A stretch of DNA of 64,000 nucleotides from Engraulis encrasicolus (GCF_034702125.1 NW_026945720.1:349254-413253); one strand, 5' to 3'. Counted from the first letter of the stretch, positions 1 to 14,335 are shown. Numbers and translations are program-made. Notes: generated by a model from the sequence alone, not told the origin.

Positions 1-317
1 ACACCCAGACAGCTAGACAGTCAGACAGACAGACAGAGAGAGAGACACACAGACACCCAGACAGATAGACAGGCAGACAGAGAGACAGACACACAGACAC
101 CCAGACAGCTAGACAGTCAGACAGGCAGACAGAGAGACAGACACACAGACACCCAGACAGACAGACAAGTATGTATACAGACAAGCAGACAGGCAGGCAC
201 ACAAACAAACAGACATACAGACAGACAGATACAGAGAGACATACAGACATACAGACAGACAGATACAGAGAGACATACAGACATACAGACAGACAGATAC
301 AGAGAGACATACAGACA
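1..317. repeat. CAGA-type microsatellite
   Basis: Degenerate tetranucleotide repeat of CAGA units mixed with ACAC, GATA and longer sub-repeats. The open frames across it (Cys/Leu/Ser-rich on one strand, Thr/Asp/Gln-rich on the other) are repeat artefacts. Confidence 0.9.
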
Positions 318-559
318 AACCCCTGGGTGGTGAATAACAACTCACGCTTTACTACAGTAGTAGCAGTTTTGTTTCAAATGTTCATTCCTTTTAATTTTCG
401 CGTGGGGCCCCACCTGAACACAGAATCGCCTCTGCAGACAGGTGGCTCATGTTTACGTCGCCGCGTGAGCTTTCAGTTTTTTCTTTGTGTTTTGGTTGTA
501 TGTCATCCACTCAACTATGCACACTAGAAGGAGCAGAGGGCAGCAAACATTGTCTAGTA
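318..559. other. Unassigned unique sequence
   Basis: About 240 bases with no recognisable gene or repeat. The last 8 bases (552-559) are the left target duplication of the adjoining hAT-like element. Confidence 0.5.
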
Positions 560-754
560 GAGGGGTTCCCAACCTATGGGCCGAGGTATTCCAAGTGGGC
601 CTTGAAATGATTTTCCAAAAAATAATAATCATATTTTGGTGTGTGTTGCTGTTGATTTGTTTGAGGTTTACTCTTAATTGGGTCAGAGGTGGGCCCCGAA
701 CATTTTTTGACAATTTTGAGTGGGCCCCAAGTTGAAAAAGGTTGGGAACCCCTG
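560..754. mobile_element. hAT-like MITE, 195 bp
   Basis: Terminal inverted repeats AGGGGTTCCCAACCT and AGGTTGGGAACCCCT bound a non-coding 195-bp unit. It is flanked by gtctagta (552-559) and gtttaata (755-762), an 8-bp target duplication with 6 of 8 matches. The termini resemble the CAGNGGTTCNCAACCT ends of hAT/Charlie-type elements. Confidence 0.8.
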
Positions 755-790
755 GTTTAATAGAGTAAGATACCCCAAAGTGCTCAAGTT

Positions 791-952
791 TGGTCTCCTA
801 AGCTGGTCTCGTCCCCCCTTCTTCTTCTCTTTCTATGGTGTTTGGTCTCCTAAGCTGGTCTCATCCCCCCTTCTTCTTCTCTTTCTATGGTGTTTGGTCT
901 CCTAAGCTGGTCTCGTCCCCCCTTCTTCTTCTCTTTCTATGGTGTTTGGTGA
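791..952. repeat. 52-bp tandem repeat, three copies
   Basis: Unit starting TGGTCTCCTAAGCTGG recurs at 791, 843 and 895 with a few substitutions, and a fourth copy begins at 947. The unit and its right flank (to about 1,000) match, in inverted orientation, the region 27,300-27,400, so the array expanded from a dispersed repeat. Confidence 0.85.
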
Positions 953-1061
953 CGGCTTGCATAAGATGTGCGCTACCGCCATCTACAGGGAACTCCATTG
1001 GTCTCCTAATGACATGAGTGGAGAAATACAAGCTTGATTTGCCTATAAAATAAAATCTTTT

Positions 1062-1200
1062 TTTTTTATAATAAAACCATTATTTAATAAAAAACATTTT
1101 TTATAATAAAACCATTATTTAATAAAAAACATTTTTTATAATAAAACCATTATTTAATAAAATCATTTTTTAAAAGAAAACCATTATTTAATAAAAAAAA
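1062..1200. repeat. 35-bp AT-rich tandem repeat
   Basis: The motif ATAAAACCATTATTTAATAA recurs at 1,071, 1,106 and 1,141 and in altered form near 1,175. About four copies, almost pure A/T. Confidence 0.85.
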
Positions 1201-1336
1201 CAGTTTCTGGTTAACATAGCTAATGGCCCTCCAGGTATCAACCCCTGATGAACTCTTCCTCTTCCTGCCTACTGTAAATCCCGTAGGGGGCGTGTGGCTT
1301 ACGATTGACGACAGCTGTTTATTGGGTGATTCAAAA

Positions 1337-2625
<1,289 letters not shown>

Positions 2626-2659
2626 GAGCTACAGCATAAACATCACTGGTGAGACCGGC

Positions 2660-2830
2660 AACTGAGGAGCTCAGGAGCTGAGGAGCTGAGGAGCTGAGGA
2701 GCTGAGCCAACCAATCACGAGCCAGGACCAGCCCAGCCCAGCCCAGCCCAGCCCAGACCAGCCAATCCGGAGCCAAGACCCAGCCCAAGACCTGCCCAAC
2801 CCAGCCCAGCCCAGCCCCACCCCCAGCCCA
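2660..2830. repeat. Short tandem repeats: AGGAGCTG and CAGCC
   Basis: An 8-bp unit AGGAGCTG is repeated about five times (2,665-2,706). CCAGCCCAG-type pentamers follow to about 2,825. Confidence 0.8.
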
Positions 2831-3297
2831 ATCAGGACCTGCCGGCCGCATGACTGACAGGTCCCGCGGACAAACCAGCAAGCAGCACTTATACATAGAT
2901 TCTATACGTACAGTATACAGTACAGTACAGTAAATATACAGTACAGGACAGTGCATTAAACAGTACAGTACCGTACATATACATACTACAGTACAATCTC
3001 CACTTCCTTCTTCGTCTTTGCTCCACGTGGCTTTTTGCGCCTTTCCTCCTCGCCGGATTGGAGGAGGAGGAGGAAGAGGAGGAGGAGGAGAGCAATGCCA
3101 TTGGTTGGAGAACAGAGGAAGTGGTCGGGACTGAGCCTTCTCTGCACGGCCTGGTTGGCCAGCCAGCCTGTTTGTCTGTTTTTTTGAAAAATACTGTGAC
3201 GTTCCCCCCCCCCTGGAAATCCCCCCTTACGAAACTATAGATGCCTTAATGTTTTTGCATGATCCGCTAGTCCATCTATCTATCTCTCTATCTCTCT
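2831..3297. other. Unassigned; purine block inside
   Basis: No gene recognised. Contains ACAGT-rich sequence at 2,905-2,970, a GGA-rich block at 3,058-3,090 and sequence of ordinary composition. Confidence 0.5.
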
Positions 3298-3422
<125 letters not shown>

Positions 3423-6137
3423 CTTTTTGTACATGTGACTCTAGTCTCGAGTCCTGGTTTACGGAGTTGGTGTGTGACATGGACTGTCTTGATTGGCTAG
3501 ATGGATTGGGGAGGGGTTGGACATGTCTGGTCCAATCAGATGATGCCACTCCCCCCCACAAGTGAAGATCCAGTGATGTCACTTCCTGTCACACCACCCA
3601 TCCTCCAGAGGATCCTCAGCCAATCAGAACTCTTTGCTGCAGAGGCAAAAGGAACGCATCTCTCCTTCGGCGAAACAAATGAATGTTTCCATTTTTCCTG
3701 TTCATTTCTTTATTTTCCTTGTCTTTTTTTCTTTCTTTTTTTTGTTTTTTTTCCTGTTTTCAAATGACCTTGACTCAAGACCTTGATGTTCTACAAGAAA
3801 CTTTTAGGATTGTTTTCTCCTGTATGTGACACTTTTATTTTGTTATGATTACTTACTTGTACACTACAGAGTTTTGAACTCTAACTGAAACAGTTAAAAA
3901 AAAAGAAAAACAAGAAAGCCTATATTACTAGGTTAGGTTGAAGACCCGTGTTTTTGAACAATTCAGATGTCTCCTTTAAAAAGGATTAAAAACGACACAA
4001 GGAAAAAAAAAGAAAAGATAAGAATATCTCAGAAGAGGCAAGTGCAATGTGATGAATCTTACTGAAGGGAAGCCAACACAGTCTCTCTGCCCTAAGACTC
4101 TAAAGGAAGGGAAGAAAACACACCTTTGTTTTTTCAAGGAAACGTTGAATGAAAACATTTAAAAAACACTCACACGTTTGTAAAGTTGCATCCTCAACTC
4201 TGGAAATAATCGAGGGGAAGTAATCACATCTGTCGTTTTTGTTACCCTCACAGTACTTAGATTTGAACTCTCGGAGGGCTAGCCTTAGCGACGACTAGCT
4301 AGCATTAGCGATCGCTATCTAGCTAGCTAGTCTTAGTGAGGTCTCGCCTAGCCTTAGCAACAGCAAGCTAGCCTTAACGAGGACTAGCCTAGCCTTAGCA
4401 ACAGCTAGCTAGTTAGCCTTAACAAGGCCTAGCCTTAGCGCCAACACTATTTATTGAGAACAAAAAAAAACAACATTAAATAAAGGATAGGAAAGAAAAC
4501 AGAAAAAGATGCAAGGAAAGTGTGAAACACAGATTTAAATAAAATATTTAAAAAAAAAGAAAACACACATTGTGTATAAAAGTAATCGGCTTGCAATGAC
4601 GGCTTGCTATCAGATGGTCAGTCATTTCCCTGCAGTCATGAACCCTTTTGACCTTTGACCTTAGGCTGAAGAAGCTACTGTTTACAGAGATGAGTCGAGA
4701 GGAGCGGAGCGAAAAATGCAGCAGAGAAAGAGAAAAAAAAGAAAGAAAGAAAAAAAGGAAAAAAGAAAGGAAATAAGAAGAAGTCAGGAAATGCGAGCAG
4801 TAGAACACAGGCTCATGAGCTCACCCAACAGGAAATCCTTCTGCGTGTGTGTGTGTGAGGGTGTGTGTGTGTGTGTGTGTGTGTGTATTCTTCTTCAGGC
4901 CCGTGGGTTGAGGTAGGCTAGTCCAGAACTTCAGAGCTGGAAAGGGTTGCACTCTCTCTCTCTCTCTCTCTCTCTCTTCCTCTCTCTCTTCCTCTCTCTC
5001 TGTCTCTTCCTCTCTCTCGCTCTCTCTTCCTCTCTCTTTATCTTCTCATTTCTCTATCTTCTCATCCTCTCACTTATCACTTCTTGCTCTCTTTGTATCT
5101 CTCTCTCTCCCTTCCTCTGTCCATCTCTCTCTCTCTCTCTCTCTCTAACTGAACACAGCTCTGAGTCCTCGGCCATGTCATGTCATGTTGTCAGGTCAGG
5201 GTTGAGGGTCTATCCTCTGGATCTCAGCCAGGTCCCTGCCGGATCTCAGCCAGGTCCCCGCCGGATCTCAGCCGGGCCTCTCCCCGTCTCTCTCCAGCCA
5301 GTCCAGATGTATTTATAAAAACTACTCTAATCTCTAATCTGTCCAATAATCCTTAATTTGCACGAGATCATACAGTATAGTCCACGTTACGTGCCTTGCC
5401 TTTGACTCTAGAGAAGAAGACAACTACATACCCAATCAGACAGTGGCCCCCCCTAGAGGACCGGAGAGGAACAGAGGGGAGGAGAGCAGGGGTGTAAAAT
5501 AGTAATCGATATGTGTCGATGAATCGATCCTACGGCCGACGATCAAATTGAATGGTCATGGAGGCTGTGATTTACACCCCTAGAGGCAGAGTTGTGTAAA
5601 GTGGAAGTAGACGCACTATTCTGCCCTACAAAGCCAAAAGGCAGTAAGTGCACAGAGCTCAGAACGGCGTCAGTTGACTTTAAAATGACACTGCAATCCA
5701 GTATAAGTATTTTTTAGGCTATTATTGGCATGTGATCGTTTTGTTACTTTATATTACCACCTTTTTTGAAAATCAATCATTTTAGTTAACTTTAGACTTT
5801 GATATATATGGCATTAAAGTCATAGTGACTCATTTTAAACAGCAATGCAGTTACTGCCTTTTTGCTTTGTAGGGCACTATTGCAGATGTCATTACAACAC
5901 CCGTGGTATATTACATGGTTTCAACTTTGTAATAACATACGATGATAAACATCATCATCATCATCATCATCGCACCACTAGTGTTTTAATTACATTTGTA
6001 ATTGCATTTGTTTCACTTTTCACAACTCTTGAGTGGGGAGAGGTTTCAAGGATGTCAGATGACCTTGAGCGACCTTACCTCCAAGCCAGGCCTAGTATAC
6101 TTACTGTATCAACCTGCGGGCTCAAGAGGTGCGGGGC
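3423..6137. other. Non-coding stretch, possible 3' UTR or intergenic
   Basis: No coding region recognised on either strand. Sub-features: CTAGCCTTAGC-type interspersed repeats (4,270-4,440), a (GT)n tract (4,842-4,886), CT-rich tract (4,951-5,150), a 22-bp tandem repeat GGATCTCAGCCAGGTCCC in three copies (5,218-5,283), and a CAT repeat (5,950-5,970). The A/T-rich texture with poly-A and poly-T runs would suit a long 3' UTR, but nothing ties it to a coding exon. Confidence 0.4.
5487..5582. mobile_element. Short hAT-like remnant
   Basis: Termini CAGGGGTGTAAA and TTTACACCCCTA bound a 96-bp unit rich in ATCGAT-like motifs, similar to the ends of the longer element at 32,613-33,042. The flanking duplication is not convincing. 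Confidence 0.5.
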
Positions 6138-6655
6138 CGATACTAAGAAGCTGGTTCAGGAGTAAACCAGGATAGGTTAAGAGGTAAATCTTCTAATAGA
6201 AGAGCCTGGAGTCCTTCTTTTCCAATGTTCTTAAAGGGACACTGTGTGAGATTTTTAGTTGTTTATTTCCAGAATACATGCAGCCCATTCACTAATGTTA
6301 CCTTTTTCATGAATACTTACCACCACCATCAAATTCTAAGTATTCATTATGACTGGAAAAAATGCACTGTTCATACATGAAAAGGGGGATCTTCTCCATG
6401 GGCCGCCATTTTGAATTTCCAGAAATAGCCATTTTTAGATACACAAATGACTGTGCTTGGAGCATACTAGAAATTATTAGTTTATTACTTAGTAAACTTT
6501 CATGTAAAGATCAAATTTGGCAATAGGCAGCCCAGTTTCAATGAGCAGCATAGTTGCAGTACCTTTTTTGACCATTTCCTGCACAGTGTCCCTGAGAATG
6601 AGGACTCCAGGCTGTTCTATTAGATGGTTAGCCTCTGAACGTTACCTCCTAATTC
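6138..6655. mobile_element. MITE split by a second MITE
   Basis: The left part (6,138-6,230, ending with AATAGAAGAGCCTGGAGTCC) and right part (6,594-6,655, GAGGACTCCAGGCTGTTC...) are the two halves of a palindromic element like that at 44,902-45,052. A TTAA-flanked element lies between them. Confidence 0.65.
6231..6593 (+). mobile_element. TTAA-A family MITE, copy 1
   Basis: Begins TTAA-AGGGACACTGTGTGAG and ends GCACAGTGTCCCT. Interior carries the family core (CCGCCATTTTGAATTTCC). The right TTAA is lost here. Non-coding; sits inside another MITE. Confidence 0.85.
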
Positions 6656-8113
6656 ATTCATGTAGGAGCTCCAAACATAACAACCTATTTGTGAGAGATG
6701 AGGTTCGGGTTTGTTGAGTTCGTTCATGTATGACTTCCCATGACCTTTGTCCCACCCCCAAGGTCGTTCATGTATGCCTCCCCTCTCCTCCTCACTCTGA
6801 GCCTATGTCCCGTGGGGCCACTACACTTGTTTTGCTGCATTTATAATCATTTTAGACAAAAAAAGAAAAAAATTACATTTTTACAATAAGAAAAAAATAT
6901 TTTGTACTCTGGATGAAATTGTGACATTGTTGATTTTTAACTGTCATTTCCTCTGTATCATTACAGCGCATATCAAGACTGTGTATAGTTGCCGCTACCA
7001 ACAAGAAAAAACAAAAACAAAACATGTATAATCAACCAGCATTATGTTTTTACAGTATTTTTTGGTGTTTTGACTTTCTTTTCGTTTTCGAATAACCCTT
7101 TGTTGTTGTTTATGTTGGTTTATTGGAAATAGTTTTTTTCTGTTGTTTTTAATTTTAATCTTTCATTTATTTCGGGGGATTCGGGGGGAGGGAGGGAGGG
7201 GTGTGGGAGGGATGTCGTGGGGGGCGGGGGGTCAGATTTATTGAAAAAAAATTATGCAATACCAAGTTTTGCCTCGTTAGGTAGTGCTTATAGTTCAGTG
7301 GTATACTAGACGCTAGCTTGGAGATAGACAATATAGTGAGACTTTTATTTTGTTGACCTTGGTGTTGTCATTGCTGTTGTTGCTGTTGTCGTTTGTTGTC
7401 GTTGTTGCTATTGTTGTTGTTGATTATTTTGATTTCTGTTTCTCTTCTCCTTTTGATTTCGAAATGACCAAAGTGGGGGACTGCTTTCTTTGCAGTATGT
7501 GACCTGGTCTATTTTTCAAGTGTCCCGAAAGGAGCAACGTATAAGGAAAACGTGCGCTAGTTGTTTTATGTCAATTGTGGTGAGGGGAGGAATGGCCATT
7601 GGCTTGTTGGTCTGTTTGTTTGTTTGTTTGTTTGTTTGTTTGTCTGTTTGTTTACTTGTTTGTGCATTAGCAGTGTAGAAGCAAAGCTCCCTTGGTATAA
7701 CACGGCTGCAGAGTCACTGATCCTTCTACTGTGACCACCACAATTTTTTATTTCATTTTCGTTTATTTTGTTTTTGTATATTTTTCGGAAGAACAAAAAA
7801 AAAAAACCCTGGCTCCTTTCTCCACCGTACCACTTGGGGTGCTAGCTTCCAACCTGGACGACATAACGCTCGTCACGTCCACGGGAGAGAAGGCTTGACT
7901 TGAGCGTGACAATCATTATCAATAGAGAGAGAGAGAGATAGAGAGTGACAGGCGCTACGTCTGTTAGCCTAGCATACAACATTGGGATGTGATATCAATC
8001 AGCATCACACACATAGCCATGCTAACATATCGCTGGCATACAGCCAAGGCCTATCATTGCAGGCAGAGAGATTGTTTATCCAACCATGAAACAGAATGCT
8101 AGTTGAGATTAGC
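6656..8113. other. Unassigned AT-rich stretch
   Basis: No gene seen. Contains a G-rich patch (7,174-7,230), GTT repeats (7,364-7,422), (TTTG)n at 7,610-7,655 and a short GA tract (7,923-7,945). Frames crossing these are low-complexity. Confidence 0.45.
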
Positions 8114-8528
8114 ATAGAGCTCGAAAGTGACGTCACTTCCCCCAATCTCATGGGACCTCAACTGCGTTTTTAGCCGAAAATCGTAGCATGTAATCCAATG
8201 GCGGTATTACAATGATATTTCGATCCCCTTCGAGTTGTGCCACGAGCTCCATATATGTTGTTTCTGATATTTTTGCTTAATTTTCGTACGAACCCCCAAA
8301 CTTTTTAGAAAGCTGTGTTTCTTAACATTTTTCATGCCGACGGCCTCGGAACAAAACATTGATACTTCTGCATGAATAATCTTTATCTAGCCTCTTAAAC
8401 AGCATATTTGTAGCCCAGCGCATATCACGACTGAGATCAGCAGATATTTACTCTCTACCATGTTGTTAGATGGCCACCTTAGGTCCCGTGAAACGCGGAA
8501 ATAAGGGGCGGGACTTTCGAGCTCTATA
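8114..8528. mobile_element. TA-flanked MITE, about 415 bp
   Basis: Termini TAGAGCTCGAAAGT and ACTTTCGAGCTCTA are inverted copies, and TA flanks both sides (8,115-8,116 and 8,525-8,526). TA target and size fit a Tc1/mariner-type non-autonomous element, but the superfamily is inferred from the target only. Confidence 0.7.
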
Positions 8529-8569
8529 GAGAAACGGTCCACACTTCCTGTAGACAGCATCTGAATGAA

Positions 8570-8800
8570 CAACCCAACAAGACGACACAGGATTGGTCAA
8601 TTGGTCATCATTGTCAGGCGCGATTGGTAGTCTGCTCCTCCCGAGAAGAGCTAGTTGAGGACAATCAGTATTTGATCGCCTGTAATCTCTTAAACCAGCT
8701 TCAATGAATGCCTAAAGCAAGACCACACAGGATTGGTCAACCCGTCGCCATCGCCAGACGCGATTGGGCGCTTGTTATCTCCTAAACCAGCCTCAAAGGG
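8570..8800. repeat. Diverged tandem duplication
   Basis: CACACAGGATTGGTCAA at 8,721 repeats CGACACAGGATTGGTCAA at 8,582, followed in both by a CAGRCGCGATTGG motif and by CTYAAACCAGC. Unequal spacing shows an internal deletion in the second copy. Confidence 0.65.
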
Positions 8801-9181
8801 TTAAAAGTAGGCTTAAGACCCCGTTTGCATCTAGGCCTCTTATACGTCTACCAGCGTGTCTTTCACCTTCAGGTGACCTTCAGGCGACTTTGAGATGACC
8901 TTGACGTGAACTCTACTACTTATTGTTATCATCTTACGCTATCGCACTGTAGCTGCGTACCGTAAGAAACTATATGCAATTTTCCAAGTAGATGCCTTAA
9001 AAATAATGATAATTAAACAACTACGAAGTGACTTGTATTAAATGCGCTACAATCACCCTCCCACACTTCGACCAGTGTGTGAATCACCCTCGCACTCTTA
9101 CACGAGTGTGCGACGCACTTATGAGTGTCTCGGCTTTGTCACAATCAGCTGGAGAGAGCCAACACTTTCAACGCACCCCCA

Positions 9182-9229
<48 letters not shown>

Positions 9230-9875
9230 CCCTCAGTTTTCTTTTTAAGATATGCATCAAATAGTTAGAAATGAACAACTACGAGAGAAGAACAACTGTG
9301 TGAGAGAGAGGAAGAGCGTGATCGATCACACATTTGACGTCATTACTACCTAGTTTCACAGAATCACAATCAGTTTACCACCCGATCAATCAGTTCTTCT
9401 TAATAACGAAACGTGAATGCACTTAAATTGTACTGAACTGCACCTCCGTACTACTGTACCGTCCCACCAAGGCCTACTTAATAATAATAAGTAATAATAA
9501 TTAAAAAAAAATAAAAATGAAAAAACAATTTAAAAAAGCAAAAAACTCAAGTCAAGTCTGTCTTCTCCTCCCTCACCCTGATCTTCGTTCTAATTTTACT
9601 ATTAAACATTTAAAGATTTTAAAAAAAGGAAAAGAAAAAAAAAAGAGTCACCCCGTTACATGTGCACTGTTCTGAGATTACGTTTTGTTTTGTATGCTGG
9701 TTTTGATTTCGCCAGGTGTTTCCGCCAGGTGTTTAAACGAGCGAGCGAGCGAGTGTCAGCCCTCCTCTCTGGTGATGTGTTGAGAACTGTAGGTGCTTTG
9801 CAGCCGGTTGGCCACAGGGGGCGCCACTCAAGTGCTTTTCCCTCTGCTAGGGACTGGGGTGTCAGGGTCAATAGC

Positions 9876-9938
<63 letters not shown>

Positions 9939-10054
9939 ACGAGGGAGATAAAGAGTGCCATAGGAATATCTGTTGTGGCGATTTTTCTGTGTGTGTGTGT
10001 GTTTGTATGACAGAGAGAGAGAAGAAGAAGGAGGAGAAGCGTGTGTGCATGCAT

Positions 10055-10134
<80 letters not shown>

Positions 10135-10909
10135 ATACGTTTGTGTGTGTGTGTATGTGCGTGTGTGTAGCAGGATGGCTCTGACACGATTTGATGAGGG
10201 TCTATGTTGTTCAAGCCGGCCTTGTAGAGAGAAGTTTGTACACTGTAAATGTTTTAGTTCTTCATTCCCCCTCTCTATCTATCTATCTCTCTATCTATCT
10301 ATCTCTCTTCTTGTATTACTCTGACTCTCCTGTTCCTTCCTGTGGTGTAGCGGCGAGGTGAGTCCTCTAGGGGGCGCACTAGACACTACACAGGACGTGA
10401 TCCATAAGCTCCCCCTATTCACTACACTACACTACACTACCCACACCCACACACACTAGGGGCAACTGGATTTGAGTTACAACTCTCCAGAACTCCCTTA
10501 AAAAAAAACGATTAGTATCTTTTTTTTTTGTTTAATTCATATTCTTGTGATAAAAAAAAATTTGGGGTGGAAAAATAAATACCCCTTCCCTCTGTATGAA
10601 AACTGTAGCCATGATGAAGGGTTTTTTTGTTGTGTAAAGTGTTACGTAAATTGTACAATGTTTTGCCATTTTTAGAGACATTTCAAAAAATGTGTTTGGA
10701 GTGTTGTTTCTTGCGTTGGTGCATGTGTGCCCGTGCTCGTAGCGAGTGTGTGTTTCCATGGTGATTAACTATTATTATGGTATTTGACTTGGAAGAAGCA
10801 AAAAAAAGTGATACATTTGCCATTGAGTTGAGGAGGGTGTGTATGAGTGCTTGCGTGCGTTGGTCACTTTAGAACGAGATGCACCTGTGTGTGGATACGT
10901 TACAGAGGG
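8801..10909. other. Microsatellite-rich non-coding stretch
   Basis: No gene recognised. Holds (CA)n at 9,183-9,228, (GT)n at 9,876-9,937 and 10,050-10,132, (CTAT)n at 10,267-10,308 and CACTACACTAC repeats near 10,420. The overlapping long frames (poly Cys-Val or Thr-His) are caused by the dinucleotide runs. Confidence 0.6.
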
Positions 10910-11091
10910 TTAACCCTTTGAGGAGTAAGGAATTTCTAGAGGTTCTTCTAGAATTTTACTGGAACATTCTACAGCTCCTATAGACGTCTGTGTTAAAAAT
11001 CTCGCAAAGACATTATGACATCATAATGAGAACTCAAAATTTGGGCAAAATTCTAATCACATATTTGTGATGGTACTCCTCAAAGGGTTAA
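10910..11091. mobile_element. piggyBac-like MITE
   Basis: Perfect 18-bp termini TTAACCCTTTGAGGAGTA and TACTCCTCAAAGGGTTAA include a TTAA target on each side. CCCT-type ends with a TTAA duplication match the piggyBac hallmark. The 182-bp unit is non-coding. Confidence 0.85.
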
Positions 11092-11284
11092 GCAGTTCAC
11101 CAGTGAGAAACAAACAGGGTAAGAAAAGACGTACAGTATATTCTTTCTACCGTCACAGAGTACTTTGGCGAGGTTCCGACGCCATGCTTTGACGAAAAGA
11201 CGGTGTTATGATACTTTTACGGGGTTTTCATTCTTTTACTTTTACAGCATGCAGTGACCTTGCTGTCTTGTTCGGACACTCAGT

Positions 11285-11556
11285 TCTTGACATCATCGTT
11301 GCTAACTAAGTTAGCAACTTACTTGGTTGCAATGCAATTTTTAGGCAACTTACCTGGGGGTGCGTTTCTCTACAACGTCATTGCTAACCAAGTTAGCAAC
11401 TTACTTGTTTGCAATGCCAATTCTCATTGGGAACCAAGGAAGTTGCTAACTGGTTAGCAACGATAATTTCGAGAAACGGAGTCTGGTTAGCAACGACAAG
11501 AATCGAGAAACGGACCCCAGGTTAGCAATGATGTTTTTGAGAAACGAGGTGGGCCC
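11285..11556. mobile_element. GTTAGCAAC palindromic element, copy 1
   Basis: Repeated GTTGCTAAC/GTTAGCAAC motifs bordered by GGTGCGTTTCTC and GAGAAACG termini. Related units lie at 24,249-24,368 and 58,690-58,861. Several partial copies appear head to tail here. Confidence 0.65.
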
Positions 11557-12076
11557 TGTTCAAGAAAAGGTTGAGGTGGCTGGTTGCACTGCCATCCTAA
11601 GACATTTGCTCTTCTTGTCGTTGCCATTCAATTTTTAAATTAAATCTCCATCAATGCAGTAAATTGACAACAAACATGATTTTATATCTTTATTTGTTGT
11701 TGTTGTTGTTGTTGTTCCCCTTCTGTTTCCTGTTGTTTTGGTTTGTGTGGGTGCACTGGGACAGTGGGGCATCTTCGTGTCCTATTTTTTACATCGGGTT
11801 TTGTTCCATGTGGTGTAGAATGTTTGGTGGCTTGTTCCCTCCGTGCAGTATTCCGGAATTCTGGTGTTCTTTTCCATGGAGCACTGCCTTGCCTTGGCAG
11901 GTCTAAGATGAATGTTGGGACCTTGTTGCCATGGTAGCCAGTGGAAGCCCTCACCACAGTGTTCTACAGTGCATATGTGACTGAGGTGTTCCTGCGCAGT
12001 TCGCCCCTCAGGTCTCGAACTCGCCACCTTAGTCAACTCAACAGTTTGGGTATGGGAGGCACTGCACGATACTTCC

Positions 12077-12308
12077 AGAGAGAGTAGAGAGAGAGAGGTT
12101 CCATTGGCCCATTGTTTCCGGGTTCTATTATTGCAATCGGGAGGGGGGGGGGAATCCCCCTTTAGGCAGACCTAGGCAGACCTGAGGACTGTTCTATTCA
12201 ATGCTAGGACTATTATGACACGCCCCTTTAGGCAGACCGGAACCTGGTCATGTTAGGTGCCCATAGAAACCTATTATGTTGGCATATCTCTATACTTAAA
12301 GAATCTCT
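12077..12308 (+). repeat. Dispersed repeat, copy 1 (partner at 27,905)
   Basis: About 232 bp, from CAGAGAGAGTAGAGAGAGAG to ACTTAAAGAATCTCT, nearly identical by eye to 27,905-28,135 in the same orientation. Contains a short AGGCAGACCT direct repeat. Class unknown; no clear termini or tail. Confidence 0.8.
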
Positions 12309-12596
12309 GACTGAGCTAAAGGACCAGTCCGATAGCTCAGCGCTAACGATACTGCATGAGGCTTTGAGAGGGAAGTTTACACTCTCTGCTCTCTAGTTGG
12401 GCTCCATTACACAGACACCATACACATTCTTCTCGTTCAGTCTCAGCTGTCGTCATTATTGTCATTTGTCGTTCTTCGCGAATTTAGCGCTACACAGTTT
12501 GTAAACATCAGACACCCCCACCACCCCAGTAAACATTTGGATAGTGTGCGTGTTTGTTTGTGTGTGGGGCCGGTAGCGGGTGAGTTCTCATCGAAG

Positions 12597-12647
<51 letters not shown>

Positions 12648-13509
12648 CACAAAACACACTAAGCAAGTGAATAGGGAGGAGATATACTCTATCATGGGCA
12701 TTTAATATGGCATGAGCTTACTGCAGGATTATAACGTAAAATGACATAAAACCAGAATATTGTTGTAAAAAAAAAAAAAATCACTTAAAAAATACATACA
12801 ACAAAAAGACAAAATCAAACAAACAAAAAATGTGTTTGGAAAGCAGTGCCTGGTCCAGTCTCAGTGGATTGTTGTTTTTTCTCTCTGTTTTGTAAATAAA
12901 TGATAGACTTTGTTCTTGTCATTGGTTGAAAAAAAAAGTCCGAAAAGATAACTTGATAACAATGTCATTGGAAACAGAATGTGTGGGGTTCTCTCCCGCT
13001 GTGGTTTCCCTTTTTGGGGTTGGATTTCTGTCTTCGTTTTAATTTTTGGCAGTATTGATGTTTGTTTTTCTTTTCTCCTTTTACTTGTTCAACCCCGTAG
13101 ACAGTTTTGGGAAGGAGAGATCCCATTTGATATTCGGTTGAGGAGATTAATGATTCGTAAATAGATAAATAAATAAATAAATGAATAAATAAATCAATGG
13201 ATACATAGTGGGCTGTGTGTTTCATTAGGTCGTCATGGCTACATGTTAGCGCAACGTTAGATGACGACAATCGTCAGTTCAGTCGGTGCTTGCTAGCTGC
13301 CCAGCAGAAATGCGTTTGTTTGTTCGTTCGTTATGTTTTGTTTGTATTTTGGATCTTGTGGCACTTTTACACCCCCCTCCCCTTCCTTGGCGATCCCCCC
13401 CTAAAACCATGGCAACAGGTAGTTTTGAATAACATGGCAACAGCAACGCATCACTTTAGTTAGCATTGCTAGTCAGGTTAGCTAGCTCTCCCAGCAATTG
13501 TGTGCGTAT

Positions 13510-13546
<37 letters not shown>

Positions 13547-14215
13547 CGCAAGTTCATATGCGGACCCATTCTTATGTGGTCTATTTTAAATCTTGTTTTT
13601 GTTTGTTTGTTTTACGAACTTGTGCTTGTTTCCTTTTTTTATTCTGTTTTTTTTTTCTTTGATTATTTTGCCTATTGACTCTAGAATGCATACGCTGTAC
13701 AGTCATCATGTCAATGTCCAGCCTATTTGTTAGTTTGGTGTTTTCGCTAGTTAGCTGGGAGTCGAGTCCGCAAGAGGCTGCAAGCCAAACTACAGCCTCC
13801 TTTCTTTTCTTAAGACCTCTGGCCTCTTTGCCACACCATCGCCCCCTGCCTGTGTGGTGGAGAAAACAATGATGTTTACCCCGCTGTCACCCAGCACAGA
13901 CTGACCTTTTGACTGAGGGGAGTGTTAACATCCTGATTTCAAAATAAGAGTACGACCTATGAATGGTGTTTATGCAAGATATTGAACAAACACTTGAACG
14001 TCACAAGGCTGGAGGCCACAGGAAAAGGTGGGAAGCGGAGGTCTGGCTTGCACCCCTCATCTGTGCCCCTCCTGTGGGGGGTGTGTTTTTTTGCGGAGGG
14101 TAGAAGGGGGGGGGGGTTGGGGGGGTGGGGGTTGGTGGGGTAGGGTAATAGAATGTGGTGGTGGTGATCAAGTGGTGGGTGGGTGGGTGAGGGGTAAAAC
14201 TGCCACAATATGACG
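12309..14215. other. Unassigned stretch with (CA)n and (GT)n
   Basis: No gene recognised. (CA)n at 12,601-12,642, (GT)n at 13,517-13,546, AAATAAATAAAT runs near 13,160-13,195 and a G-rich segment at 14,103-14,200. Confidence 0.45.
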
Positions 14216-14335
14216 ATAATGATGATGACGATGATGATGCTAGTGGGGATGGGGATGATGATGATGACGATGATGATGCTAGTGGGGATGGGGATGGGGA
14301 AGATGATGAAGAGGAGGAGGAGGACGATGGTGAAA
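14216..14335. repeat. GATGATGAC repeat with duplicated module
   Basis: Two copies of a module of GATGAYGATGATGCTAGTGG followed by GGATGGGGATG, about 55 bp apart, ending in GAG/GAT triplets. Short Asp-rich or Ile-rich frames come from the triplets. Confidence 0.75.

Noticed and set aside
791..952. CRISPR-like regular repeats
   Set aside because: Units are contiguous with no unique spacers, and the genome is eukaryotic.
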